Of a stretch of DNA of 64,000 nucleotides, positions 42,612 through 51,652 are shown in pieces. The stretch is from contig CAYFLK010000006.1 in NCBI GenBank assembly GCA_964344035.1, forward strand, positions 35,125-99,124, given 5' to 3'. Made by a program: the position numbers and the translations under genes. Source of the stretch: UBA1014 sp964344035. GTDB lineage: Bacteria; SAR324; NAC60-12. Under the pieces are notes generated by a model. It worked only from the letters and a program-made list of their open reading frames with translations. It was not told the DNA's origin and made no database searches. Numbering within the stretch: position 1 is the stretch's first letter; each line of letters begins with the position of its first letter.

Positions 42612-44180
42612 ATGCTGGGGCTGAAAAAAAAGAAGGCCAGGGAAGTACGCTGGTTGATCACGTTTGCCGATCTGATCACCCTGCTGTTCTGTTTTTTTGT
42701 TTACCTGTCGCTGTTCAGCAAACCAAGCGTCAGCCTGCAAACAAGGTTCAGGATCACCGAACAGGCCCTGCTGGTTTTGAAGGAAGCCCTGCCAGCATCC
42801 GTGATCTCCGGAATGCAGTCGCTGAGCGGCCTTATCTTTAACGGAGAGCAGGTTTTTTATGAGGGAGTTGAATCCTGGATCGGCAAGGACGACTCGGCAA
42901 AATTCCGCAGCCAAATCGTGCTGGAAAGCATCGCGGATGATGTGGTGGATGAATCCGGGCGGGTGGCATGGGTGGAAGTCATCCTCAGCGAACCGGTGCA
43001 GGAAGACCTGAAGGTCCCCCTGTTTTTCAGCGGGATGGCGCGCAGGGGTCCGGATAACCAGGAATTGTGCACTGATGAGGGGTTGACCCGCGCTGACGAA
43101 AGCACACAGGGGTTCGATTATTTGCTTTCCCGGGAATCGATTTCCATCGAAAGCGGTGAGACAACCGGTAGGATACCGATCTGCATCATTGACGATGAAC
43201 TTTACGAGGGGACCGAATCCATCCGCGTCCAGATCGGAAACGTCCGCGGCAACGTCGAGCGCGGAACCATCATTTCGAAAAACGTACTCATTCATGACAA
43301 TGAACCGCCGCCGAGGGCGAGTTTCAATATTGATCGCCGCGATATTTTCAAAGGGATCGTCAGCCTCACCGTCCAACTCGACCGCGTAAGCGGCACCACC
43401 ACCGAGATCCCTGTTTCATTCAAAGGTACCGCATACGAGGGCGTTGATTTCCGCCTGATCGACCCCCCGGTGATCAGGATATTTCCCTACACGGAAAAAG
43501 GCTCGATCCAGCTTGAGATCATGCAGGATGAAGTGCCTCTCTACGCAACGCGCACCTTGCTTGTCGAAATGAACGAAAAGGTCATGCGCAACGTGCGGAG
43601 CGGGGGAGTTTCCCGCCAGGTGAACTCCATAATCGGCGCGCTAGAGATGAAAGACTGCAGCGGCATCCACCGTTTTTTAAAGGAAAACCACGGGGAATTT
43701 GCCGCGTTTGAACTGAATGCGAGCAAATCCCGCTGCATCCTCATTCTGCCTTCCGAGTTCCTTTTCAAAAGCGGTTCCGCCGACCTCAAACCGGAAAACC
43801 TGCGGCGTTTGAAAAAATTCCTCGGAGAAATCCGGGACCGTTACGAACTGGAAGGAGACGCGATCCGGGTGGAAGGTCACACCGATGACGTGCCGCTAGG
43901 GAAGCGCGCGGAATACCGGAACAACTGGGAACTTTCAGTCGCGCGGGCCACAAACATCGGGGTGTTCATGATGGAAAAAATCGGCTATGTTCCCGAACTC
44001 CTATCCATTTCCGGATATGCTGACACGCGCCCGCGTGTTTCGTACCGGGACTCGGAAGGACGCCGGAAAGACCGCAAGATGTTGCGGGAAGCACGCAGTG
44101 CGAACAGGCGCGTGGAGATTATTTTCACCCGACCCCCTCAGAAGGAGCGAACCCGCCGTTTTTTCCCTGACACGGAATGA
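42612..44180 (+). CDS. MotB-like stator protein with Calx-beta-like domains and OmpA C-terminus
   Basis: A 522-residue protein. Residues 14-35 form the MotB helix with the proton-carrying Asp20 (WLITFADLITLLFCFFVYL). Between about 110 and 350 lie one or two Calx-beta-like domains (SIESGETTGRIPICIIDDEL followed by YEGTESIRVQIG; then ATRTLLVEMNE). They occupy the place where ordinary MotB has only a short linker. Residues about 385-510 are an OmpA-type peptidoglycan-binding domain (VEGHTDDVPLG; NNWELSVARA; ANRRVEIIF). The stop overlaps the next ORF (ATGA). Calx-beta insertion suggests calcium- or adhesion-dependent gating. Confidence 0.82.
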   Translation: MLGLKKKKAREVRWLITFADLITLLFCFFVYLSLFSKPSVSLQTRFRITEQALLVLKEALPASVISGMQSLSGLIFNGEQVFYEGVESWIGKDDSAKFRSQIVLESIADDVVDESGRVAWVEVILSEPVQEDLKVPLFFSGMARRGPDNQELCTDEGLTRADESTQGFDYLLSRESISIESGETTGRIPICIIDDELYEGTESIRVQIGNVRGNVERGTIISKNVLIHDNEPPPRASFNIDRRDIFKGIVSLTVQLDRVSGTTTEIPVSFKGTAYEGVDFRLIDPPVIRIFPYTEKGSIQLEIMQDEVPLYATRTLLVEMNEKVMRNVRSGGVSRQVNSIIGALEMKDCSGIHRFLKENHGEFAAFELNASKSRCILILPSEFLFKSGSADLKPENLRRLKKFLGEIRDRYELEGDAIRVEGHTDDVPLGKRAEYRNNWELSVARATNIGVFMMEKIGYVPELLSISGYADTRPRVSYRDSEGRRKDRKMLREARSANRRVEIIFTRPPQKERTRRFFPDTE

Positions 44181-45598
44181 TGGATTTCGGATTTCGGATT
44201 TCGGATTTCGGATCAAAAGCAGGGATCAGAAATCAGGAAACATTGAGAGAAATCAGAAACCGGAACCCAGGAACAAGGAATAAGCCCGAACGCCCGCGGA
44301 GAGCGAGCTTTTTTGTTCTGTTCGCGCTTGCAGTGCATGCGGCCGCGTTTGATGCTGGAAACACTATCCGCGCTCAGACACGCGAAGCAAAAAACACCCC
44401 GCCCCCAATAACCGATCTACCCCTGCGGCAGCAGCCTCCTCCTCCACGCCCGGGAGTGCTCCAGGAAATACTCGTGGTGCGCACTTCCCCCGGCATCGTC
44501 AGGCATGCCGAAGGAGTGCTGAGGTTTCAGGTCAGCGCTTTCAGCCCGATCATGGTAGTCAAAGTAAACGGGTTCGCGCAGATGATCCGTCCGGGAGTGG
44601 ATTTCATGGAGTACGAGGTTCCCTACCAGCTTCAACCGGGAAAAAACCGGTTCCTCGTTTTTGTGCAGACTCGTGAAGGTGAAGACGAGCGGGAAATCCT
44701 GCTTACATACCAGCCTCCACCGCTGGGAAAGCCCCGGGAACCGCTGCCACTGGATTTGCTCGTAATCCTCGGACAGACCGAAAGCGACAACATGCTTCAG
44801 TCACCGGATGGTTCCTCCCGCGTAAATGCGTCAAGGAACGACTTGCTGCTTTCGCTGGGATACTTCCTCAAGCTGGACGAGCAGGCGCGATTTACGCTGA
44901 AAGGTCTTTTCAAATTCGACCGACAGAAAAACCGCGCCCTGGCCTCGGAGGAAACCCTGATGCGTCAACTGAGCGTGGAATACAGGCGCCCGGATTTATG
45001 GGAGATGGAGATGAATTTCGGGCTGGGACAAACCGTACTCAGCGACAAAAGCACCGCTGCGTCACCGGCGCGGGAAGGAGAGTTTGTCAAGAACAGCGAA
45101 AGCGTCTATATTTTCGCGTCCGCGGTACGCGGGCTGGGGAAAACGAAGGAACTCAATGCCCGGGTTCAACTTGATATGCAGAACAAAATCGCCTCCAATA
45201 ATGAAGACGGCATGCTGAACCTGGTATCCGTGGGAGGCAAATGGCTCGTCTACGCCTTTAAACTGAGCGGAGAAATTCAGTCCCGCGGAACAGGGTTTGA
45301 GGATACAAGCAAGGATTACCAGACAGCCGTGCTAAGCCTGAGGGTGACCTATCCGTGGAACCCGTGGATCTTCGATCTTCGTTTCAGGAACAGCGATCAG
45401 AAATACCGGGAACCCGATCCTGGTTCACGGATCACCCTGCATAACAAAAAGGATCATTTTTCGGTGCAAAGCAAATATGCCTATTCGAAAAACATGATCG
45501 CAGATTTTTCCTTGAACAGCATCAAACAAGGGTCAAACGATACGACCAGGGCATACCGTGAAAATCAGATGGTCTTCCAGTTTATCTGGAGTTATTGA
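44177..45598 (+). CDS. Outer-membrane beta-barrel-like protein coupled to the MotAB-like pair
   Basis: A 473-residue protein. The ATG at 44177 overlaps the stop of the MotB-like gene. The first 35 codons are low-complexity, made from a GGATTTC repeat and similar sequence. A signal-like stretch (FFVLFALAVHAAAFDAG) follows, so a downstream start is possible. Then comes a periplasmic part (LQEILVVRTSPGIVRHAEG, VNGFAQMIRPGVDFMEYEVP) and, from about residue 210, many alternating strands ending in FQFIWSY. The terminal aromatic fits an outer-membrane barrel of roughly 14-16 strands. It probably gives the inner-membrane stator an outer-membrane partner. Confidence 0.68.
   Translation: MMDFGFRISDFGSKAGIRNQETLREIRNRNPGTRNKPERPRRASFFVLFALAVHAAAFDAGNTIRAQTREAKNTPPPITDLPLRQQPPPPRPGVLQEILVVRTSPGIVRHAEGVLRFQVSAFSPIMVVKVNGFAQMIRPGVDFMEYEVPYQLQPGKNRFLVFVQTREGEDEREILLTYQPPPLGKPREPLPLDLLVILGQTESDNMLQSPDGSSRVNASRNDLLLSLGYFLKLDEQARFTLKGLFKFDRQKNRALASEETLMRQLSVEYRRPDLWEMEMNFGLGQTVLSDKSTAASPAREGEFVKNSESVYIFASAVRGLGKTKELNARVQLDMQNKIASNNEDGMLNLVSVGGKWLVYAFKLSGEIQSRGTGFEDTSKDYQTAVLSLRVTYPWNPWIFDLRFRNSDQKYREPDPGSRITLHNKKDHFSVQSKYAYSKNMIADFSLNSIKQGSNDTTRAYRENQMVFQFIWSY
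44182..44213 (+). repeat. Heptanucleotide tandem repeat GGATTTC x4.5 at gene start
   Basis: Four complete GGATTTC units (44182-44209) and a partial fifth lie 2-12 codons after the ATG of the barrel gene. Seven is not a multiple of three, so gain or loss of a unit shifts the reading frame. This would act as a slip-strand switch if that ATG is the one used. Confidence 0.7.
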
Positions 45599-45650
45599 AC
45601 AGCCGCTAGGGGAAAAACCAAAGCCTTGTCATACTCAGGCTTGTGAAAAT

Positions 45651-45956
45651 TCAAAGTTTGTAATGTTTCTTGTCCCCGCAGTATTCGAGGAAGAACGCAA
45701 ACACCTTGTCCAGGTCATAAACCATTTCATATATTTCACTGTCCTCTTCGGCAGGCAGCAGCGGTGCGGATTCATCGCTGTCCTCCTCCCGGTTTTGTTC
45801 CGCGTCCGCAAGGAGATCCAACCCCTCGCTGGTCACCACCCTGATCTCCGCTTTCCCCACCGTGCCCCAACTGGTTTCCGGATCATCACGAAAACTAGCA
45901 CCGTCTTTGAGGGTTACAATCGAGCGGGTCGTGACCTCGAATAAGTCCATTCTCAT
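45651..45956 (-). CDS. Hypothetical acidic protein
   Basis: A 101-residue protein starting at ATG 45956, chosen because AAAGGAG lies 5 bases upstream. A longer reading to 46145 is not supported. It begins MRMDLFEVTTRSIVTLKDG, contains WGTVGKAEIRVVTSEGLDLLAD, then a very acidic stretch, and ends with an aromatic helix (YDLDKVFAFFLEYCGDKKHYKL). No family is recognised. It is convergent with the barrel gene and divergent from nnrS. Confidence 0.5.
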   Translation of the reverse strand: MRMDLFEVTTRSIVTLKDGASFRDDPETSWGTVGKAEIRVVTSEGLDLLADAEQNREEDSDESAPLLPAEEDSEIYEMVYDLDKVFAFFLEYCGDKKHYKL

Positions 45957-46181
45957 ACATGCTCCTTTGTGATTCTGGCTGGTTCCGCAAAAGTGTAGCA
46001 GGTTTTCCCAGGGAATACTTGACAGTGACGCCGATTTTCCGCAGTTTTTTTGTTGAACAGTTTTCATCACCCGGTTCAGGAATCCTGCGCACAACAAATA
46101 CGTGGGAGCGCCCGACAAGCCAATGTTTTCACAGTTGAAAGACACATGCTTAATGACCCGCCGGAACGGATTTGAGTAATC

Positions 46182-47381
46182 ATGAGCGTATCACAAACAT
46201 CCGCGAACCGGTTCTCCACACCATCACTGCTGCGTCTGGGTTTCAGGCCTTTTTTTCTTGGGGCCGGAACAGTCGCGGTAGTGTTCATGGGAATTTGGAT
46301 GGGAGTTTACGGGTATGGCTGGTCGGTTTCTTTTCCAAACATGTCCCCGATCCACTGGCACGCGCATGAAATGCTTTTTGGCTATACCCTCGCGGTGATT
46401 GCCGGGTTTCTGCTCACCGCGGCGGTAAACTGGACCGGTCATGACACCGCGAACGGATTTCCCCTATTTGTGATGTTTGTGTTCTGGCTGGCAGCCCGGG
46501 TTTCTTCAATCGGCATTGCACCGTATGCAGCGACAGTGATGATGATCGCGGACCTCGCGTTCTGGCTGCTTTTAACCGTCGCTGTCATGAGGCCTATCAT
46601 CAAAGTGCGACAGTGGCGCCAAAGCGGAATCATGGCCAAGCTGGTTTTGCTCGGGTTAGCAAATTTCTCTTTTTATGCCGGGGTTTTCGGATGGGTTGAG
46701 GAAGGCATCCGCTGGGGATTGTACGGTGGTCTGTACCTGATAATCGGGCTGGTGCTGACCATGGGACGAAGAGTCATCCCTTTTTTCACCGAAAGGGGAG
46801 TGGGTCACGAGGTGCAGCTGAAAAACCGGGCCTGGTTGGATTGGACCGCGGCACCGCTCTTTTTGCTGTTTTTTGTTTTTGAACTGCTCAGTCCTGGTTC
46901 GGTTTTTTCCGCAAACCTCGCGCTGGCACTGTTCTTCCTGCATTCCATCCGACTCCAGGGCTGGTTCACCGATGGCATCCGGAAGAAGCCCCTGCTCTGG
47001 AGCCTCTACCTCGCCTACGCCTTCATCGTCTCCGGGTTTGCTCTGCTCGCGGGAGGTTATTATGTTAGCTGGAACCCCTTCCTCGCGGTACACGCCTTCG
47101 CGGTTGGAGGGATCGGGGTGTTGACGCTGAGTATGATGTCCCGTGTTGCCCTCGGGCACACCGGGCGTAATGTCCACCAGGCCCCACGGGTGTTGACCCT
47201 CGCATTCGCCAGTATCAACGCGGGTTCGTTCTTCCGGGTGTTCGTCCCCCTGTTCATGCCCGCCGAATATGCGCTTTGGATCGGGGCATCCCAGGCGTTC
47301 TGGATCATCGCGTTCTCCCTGTTTGTTGTCACCTTTTACCCGATCCTCACCCGGCCACGAATCGATGGACGCTACGGTTGA
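46182..47381 (+). CDS. nnrS: NnrS family membrane protein
   Basis: A 399-residue protein with about 12 membrane helices. NnrS motifs present: WHAHEMLFGY near residues 60-70, MGRRVIPFFTERG, and HAFAVGGIGVLTLSMMSRVALGHTGR. NnrS proteins carry haem and copper and protect against nitric oxide or iron-nitrosyl stress during denitrification-like conditions. No nitrite or nitric oxide reductase gene is nearby, so it probably acts in general nitrosative defence. Confidence 0.9.
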   Translation: MSVSQTSANRFSTPSLLRLGFRPFFLGAGTVAVVFMGIWMGVYGYGWSVSFPNMSPIHWHAHEMLFGYTLAVIAGFLLTAAVNWTGHDTANGFPLFVMFVFWLAARVSSIGIAPYAATVMMIADLAFWLLLTVAVMRPIIKVRQWRQSGIMAKLVLLGLANFSFYAGVFGWVEEGIRWGLYGGLYLIIGLVLTMGRRVIPFFTERGVGHEVQLKNRAWLDWTAAPLFLLFFVFELLSPGSVFSANLALALFFLHSIRLQGWFTDGIRKKPLLWSLYLAYAFIVSGFALLAGGYYVSWNPFLAVHAFAVGGIGVLTLSMMSRVALGHTGRNVHQAPRVLTLAFASINAGSFFRVFVPLFMPAEYALWIGASQAFWIIAFSLFVVTFYPILTRPRIDGRYG

Positions 47382-47396
47382 TCCCGGAAAGGCCTG

Positions 47397-47732
47397 TCAG
47401 GTTCCCTCCTGAACACCGTATTCCTTTAGGTCGTCAAGGTACGCGGTGATATGTTCGATTTTTTTCTCTCCTTCCGTCGGAATGTCACCGGACTTGATGA
47501 TCATCCTGGATGTGTCACGCATCACCCGTCCGACCTCGAAGCGGATATTCCCGGGATTAAACATGACTTTTAAAAAACATGCCTCGACAACCTGGCCCTG
47601 GACGGCGGTCTGATCATAGATTGTCCACATGTCTTCGCGCTTGTCATAACTGACATTCGGAGAAATGCCCCTGTTGCAGATGTCCCTCAACACTTCCAGA
47701 AACGTCAGCAAATAATCCTTCTGGTTCTGCAT
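47397..47732 (-). CDS. Hypothetical protein
   Basis: A 111-residue soluble protein. The N-terminal helix (YLLTFLEVLRDICNRG) is followed by a mixed beta region (EDMWTIYDQTAVQGQVVEACFLKVMF; NIRFEVGRVMRD) and a C-terminal helix (KIEHITAYLDDLKEYG). There is no signal peptide. It is convergent with nnrS, 15 bases apart. No family is recognised. Confidence 0.5.
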   Translation of the reverse strand: MQNQKDYLLTFLEVLRDICNRGISPNVSYDKREDMWTIYDQTAVQGQVVEACFLKVMFNPGNIRFEVGRVMRDTSRMIIKSGDIPTEGEKKIEHITAYLDDLKEYGVQEGT

Positions 47733-47786
47733 AGGCAGTTTAGCGAAAGGAGGAAAAGGAGAACGGGTTCATCGGAATGAAGCTCA

Positions 47787-48482
47787 TTAAAAAGTATATC
47801 CGCCCAGCAGGCTGAAAGAATATCCGCTGCCCATCAGCAACGTTGCTCCCGCTGAAAACGAGCTGAAGCGGGTGAACAACGGCATCCCTATGCGGAACCC
47901 GGAGCTTTGCCCCCAGCGAACCTGCGGAATGAATTCAGCAATGTCTTCTAATTGAAAACGATATCCGCCGAGGATGTAGAGATTTGATATGAAAGTCTGA
48001 AAATCCTGGTTTTTGGTCGACAATGCAGTGGGGGTAGCCATGATAAGGTCTTCCCCGCCGCCCCAGACAAGGTTGTCTTCAGCATAGTGAGTGTAGGACA
48101 GCGAAAGCGCTTTTGTCCCGGAACTCAAAATCCCCAGCGGTCCGTATTCCAGTGTAAATGTGTCACCCTCCAACCAATCAAACCAACCCCCATTAACTTC
48201 CGCACGGGGTATTTCCTTGATTTCCCGCTTTGATTCCGAGAGGTCGACCAGGGATTTCCCATCACAGATCCAGTCGAGATATTTTTTGGCAGCTTCCGTT
48301 GAAACCTGGTCCCTGATGGTTTCCACATCCCCGCGGCTGCAGCCGATTTTTGCTTTCTCGGCATGAACTACGGAAATGAAGGTCATTGAGTACAGCATGC
48401 ATAACAGTAAAACCCTGCTAATCCTGCGTAATCGTGGATGCCAAACAATTGCCGCAATTTTATTCCTACCTGTTTCCATCAC
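47787..48482 (-). CDS. Small outer-membrane beta-barrel-like protein
   Basis: A 231-residue protein with a hydrophobic leader (VLLLCMLYSMTFISVVHA) after a basic N-region, a conserved-looking helical segment (SRGDVETIRDQVSTEAAKKYLDW), and then alternating strands. The strands end in SGYSFSLLGGYTF with a C-terminal Phe, the usual outer-membrane barrel sorting signal. Eight strands are plausible. The start could be further in. Function unknown. It lies 55 bases downstream of nothing else on its strand, and 48483-48769 is empty. Confidence 0.6.
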   Translation of the reverse strand: MMETGRNKIAAIVWHPRLRRISRVLLLCMLYSMTFISVVHAEKAKIGCSRGDVETIRDQVSTEAAKKYLDWICDGKSLVDLSESKREIKEIPRAEVNGGWFDWLEGDTFTLEYGPLGILSSGTKALSLSYTHYAEDNLVWGGGEDLIMATPTALSTKNQDFQTFISNLYILGGYRFQLEDIAEFIPQVRWGQSSGFRIGMPLFTRFSSFSAGATLLMGSGYSFSLLGGYTF

Positions 48483-48769
48483 CGGGTTTCCAATTTACAG
48501 TCTCTTTGGGCGGAATTCCTGTATATCCGGTTCCTCTTATCCTCATCAGGCCATGCGAGCATCAAGCCAAAGTAACGGGGAAATGACACCTTTTAAGAGT
48601 ATGGACAGAGTGCGGGAAACACTGTCTGTCAACTGAAGAGGACATGCATGGCAGTGTTATTTTGGGGAACCCGGAATGGCTCCTGCTGGTGTCGCGGAGA
48701 CTGCCGATTCACCGGAAAGCGGTTAAGACCCGCCACACCAGACTTTATGCGGAGATTCAGTTCCCCCTG

Positions 48770-49429
48770 TCACTTGGCTGGATCCGCGACTTTCAAGGCT
48801 GCTTTGAGGAGGGGGAGGATGCAGCCGCTGTACTCGACCCTGCCATCAGGCATAGTGGTGTTGCAGAGTAATGAACCGGTCATTTCCGCTTTGTCGAGGT
48901 TGGCGCCTTTCAGGGTTGCCGATTTCAGGTCCGCACCCTGCAGGTTGGCGCCGCGCAGGTTGCTGATGCCGAAATCCGCCACCGACAAATTGGCGTCTTC
49001 AAGATCGGCGCCCTGCAAGTCCGCTCCAAGCAGGACCGCTCCACGCAAATCGGCGGATTTGAGGTTTGCGACTCCCAGTTCCGCGACAGACATGTTCGCC
49101 CCTCCCAGCATCGCGCCTTTAAGGTCCGCCCCACGCAGGTCGGTCCCGCGCATGTTCGCGCCTTCCAGGTTTGCGCCGCGCAGGTTTGCTCCCTGCAGGT
49201 TCGCCCCGCGAAGGTTTGCCCCCTGCAGTTCAGCGGAAGCGAGATCGGCCCCGCTGAGGTTTACGTTCGGAAGATTCACCTGCCTAAGGTCTGACTTGGC
49301 CAGATCGCACTTGACGCATTCAAGCTTGCTCTGCAACCGTTCCAGGTCTCCGGGCTCCACGGCTACTGCCCACGAACCCCATGCCAGTGTGAACGGGACC
49401 CACACCAGCAACAAAAACTGTTTCCTCAT
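48770..49429 (-). CDS. Exported pentapeptide-repeat protein
   Basis: A 219-residue protein starting at ATG 49429 with a signal peptide (FLLLVWVPFTLAWGSWAVA). About 22 consecutive A(D/N)Lxx pentapeptide units follow (VNLSGADLASAELQGANLRG, then ANLQGANLRGANLEGANMRG), which fold as a right-handed quadrilateral beta helix. The terminus is CNTTMPDGRVEYSGCILPLL, common in periplasmic versions. Two cysteines before the repeats (CVKCDL) could bind metal or form a disulphide. Function unknown; such helices act as protein spacers or binding surfaces. Confidence 0.85.
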   Translation of the reverse strand: MRKQFLLLVWVPFTLAWGSWAVAVEPGDLERLQSKLECVKCDLAKSDLRQVNLPNVNLSGADLASAELQGANLRGANLQGANLRGANLEGANMRGTDLRGADLKGAMLGGANMSVAELGVANLKSADLRGAVLLGADLQGADLEDANLSVADFGISNLRGANLQGADLKSATLKGANLDKAEMTGSLLCNTTMPDGRVEYSGCILPLLKAALKVADPAK

Positions 49430-49627
49430 CGTTAGTCTGTTTGAATGAAATAGCACAAATTTTACCACTTTATCGTTTTTACCGATAAAGTCCAGAAAGA
49501 TGTAAGGAGTTGGATGAATTGATACTCAAATAATGTGTTTAAATCAGTGCGCTTTTTTTAATTGTGCCAAAATGTGATAGTTTTGGTTTTTGGAAAAGAC
49601 AGATACCCAAAACCGGATATTCCGTCG

Positions 49628-50413
49628 ATGAACCAGCCTGCATCGCATAAAACCATCCACGAACCCGCCTGCTGGCTTGAGAAACATTATCACCAGGTCG
49701 ATGCAGCACTCCGGGCGGTAGCCAGCCGCAAGGGGTTAAACCGGGAAGAAAGCGTGGAACTTACCTCGGATGTACACCTCCACCTGGTGGAACGTGATTA
49801 TGCCGTGCCGCGCGCGTGGGACGGGAGCGCCGCCATCCAGACCTACCTCTATTCGGTAATCACCCGCAAGCTGGTGGATTTCATCCGTGGTAGAAAAGGC
49901 CGCCGGCGGCCCTCGCGCCGGGCGGAACGTTTAGGAGAAGTCGCGGTTCTTTTTGAAGAACTGTTCCTGCGTCAGGGCAAAAGCTTCGATGAGGCATGCC
50001 TGATCCTCACCGTCAATCATGGGTTCAAGGTGGATCGTGATGAACTGGCCCGCCTCGCCGTTCGTCTGCGGATGCCCGTCGGTCCGTCTCGTTCAGAGAT
50101 TGATCCTGAAAACCTGGATAGCGGCAGGAATCCTGAAGACGAACTGGACCGCGCACGGGAACGCTCAATGCGGGAACGGGTGCTGTGCGTGCTCGAGCAA
50201 AGCGGAAGCGGATTAAACGATCAGGAAAGCCTGCTCATCAAGCTTAAGTTTGAAGAGAACCTCCCCCTTTCCAAAGTCGCGCGGATGCTTGGACTTAGCC
50301 GCGCGCAGGCGGAACACAGGCTAATGAGCATCCTCAACACACTCAGGCAGCGCATACTGGAATCGGGCGTAAGTGAAGAAGATCTTCGGGATTGGCTAAA
50401 TAAAGATTTATGA
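49628..50413 (+). CDS. RNA polymerase sigma factor, ECF-like (long form)
   Basis: A 261-residue sigma-70 family protein from ATG 49628. Region 2 is at residues about 25-95 (LTSDVHLHLVERDYAVPRAW; YLYSVITRKLVDFIRGRKGRRR). Region 4 is at about 190-245 (LKFEENLPLSKVARMLGLSR followed by AQAEHRLMSILNTLRQRI). A linker of about 90 residues makes it longer than typical ECF factors. The next gene encodes a zinc-finger anti-sigma factor, overlapping by ATGA. Two near-identical promoter-like sites at 54991 and 59768 are candidate targets. The 200 bases upstream hold no gene. Confidence 0.85.
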   Translation: MNQPASHKTIHEPACWLEKHYHQVDAALRAVASRKGLNREESVELTSDVHLHLVERDYAVPRAWDGSAAIQTYLYSVITRKLVDFIRGRKGRRRPSRRAERLGEVAVLFEELFLRQGKSFDEACLILTVNHGFKVDRDELARLAVRLRMPVGPSRSEIDPENLDSGRNPEDELDRARERSMRERVLCVLEQSGSGLNDQESLLIKLKFEENLPLSKVARMLGLSRAQAEHRLMSILNTLRQRILESGVSEEDLRDWLNKDL

Positions 50414-51519
50414 AAAAAGAAAAAAATTTTATGAAAAATGAGAATTTGTCCGTCTCATTAGATGAACGCCTGGGGCAGCTGCTGTCCCGGACCTTGAACG
50501 AGGAGACGGAAATGAATCCCGAAGACTGTCCCACCCCGCTGACGATGGCGGCTTTCATCGAAGGCGGTCTGGATGAGGAACCAAGACGTCAGGTGACGAC
50601 TCATGTATCACGCTGCGGCCTTTGCCGTGAGTGGATCGGGGAATTGCACCTGGTTGGCGAAGAGCTTCCTGATCTCCTCGGGGCTTTCTCAGCCGGGGAT
50701 GAGGAATCCGGCCCTCGTCAACACGTGGGTGAACAGGGAGCCGACCCGCATAAATCATCAGGCGGTTTGAGACTGGCGTTCAGTCGCAAGGACTCAAAGC
50801 GCCGGAAACCCGGCATTTCTGGTCTTACAATTCCGCAATGGGCGGGACTGGCCGCATCGCTGCTGCTGGTGATCGGCGTTGCCTGGTTCATGTCCCGCCA
50901 GCCGGGATTTCATACCTCCCCCCTGGCACGCGAATCCTTGAACGCCCGCGTGATCGCGCAGCGGCTGCCTGTATCAGCTTTTGATGCCGGCGGGGACTTC
51001 CCCCGGGAATTCCTCGGTTTTTCTGCAACGGGACACCCGCGCAGTCTTCATTTTCAAAGCGGACGGTGGCTTGCGTCCCTTGCCGCGGCAAATCCTCCAG
51101 TGGATGCCGATCAACATCTTCACTTTGCCGCTCAGCTTGAATCCGCTCGTTTTGCGGACGTCAGCAGTGAACTGTTCGATGAACTGCCCCCGGCGTTGGC
51201 CGGTAAACCGTCTGAGAAAGCCCTGGCCGGATGGATTTCCCGTTTTGAAGAACAGCTCAGCCCGGAATCCTGGCCCTACGTCCTGCTCGGGGAATGGTGC
51301 TTCGGCGCGGAGCGGGCGGCCCAAACCGGAAACCTGAATTACTTCCGTCCCGAGGAAATCCGTGCTTTCACGGAAATGTTCAGGGAACGCGTGGAACTGC
51401 CGGGCCTGCTGAGGTCCCTGGAACGCCTGAAAAGCCTGGCTCAGGCTGCTCCGGAGGTTCCCGGCCGTTTTGAAAAAATCACCGGCGAAATCGAAAATCT
51501 GAACCTGCTGTTTGAATAA
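50410..51519 (+). CDS. Membrane anti-sigma factor with zinc-finger domain
   Basis: A 369-residue protein coupled to the sigma gene by an ATGA overlap. The N-terminal cytoplasmic domain holds the ZAS-type motif with His and CxxC (AAFIEGGLDEEPRRQVTTHV, then SRCGLCREW; residues about 47-80). A single membrane helix follows (about 138-158; GLAASLLLVIGVAWFM) and then a periplasmic domain of 200 residues without a recognised family. It should hold the sigma factor inactive until an envelope signal triggers release, perhaps by proteolysis. Downstream genes encode secreted proteases. Confidence 0.82.
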   Translation: MKKEKNFMKNENLSVSLDERLGQLLSRTLNEETEMNPEDCPTPLTMAAFIEGGLDEEPRRQVTTHVSRCGLCREWIGELHLVGEELPDLLGAFSAGDEESGPRQHVGEQGADPHKSSGGLRLAFSRKDSKRRKPGISGLTIPQWAGLAASLLLVIGVAWFMSRQPGFHTSPLARESLNARVIAQRLPVSAFDAGGDFPREFLGFSATGHPRSLHFQSGRWLASLAAANPPVDADQHLHFAAQLESARFADVSSELFDELPPALAGKPSEKALAGWISRFEEQLSPESWPYVLLGEWCFGAERAAQTGNLNYFRPEEIRAFTEMFRERVELPGLLRSLERLKSLAQAAPEVPGRFEKITGEIENLNLLFE

Positions 51520-51652
51520 TCAGGGTGCGCATAACAGGCTGAAATGACGACTTGTATAAATCCCCTCCGACGGAAGGGGGATGCGAAGCAGACTGGTTGG
51601 GTTTCTTCCCCTGCGAGGAGATAAAATTCAAAATGTACACACGAAAACCTAC

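Noticed and set aside
48648..49448. Long plus-strand frame (266 codons) full of SAPxR/FAPxR units
   Set aside because: It is the exact antisense of the pentapeptide-repeat gene; the repeat's codon pattern keeps the opposite strand open.
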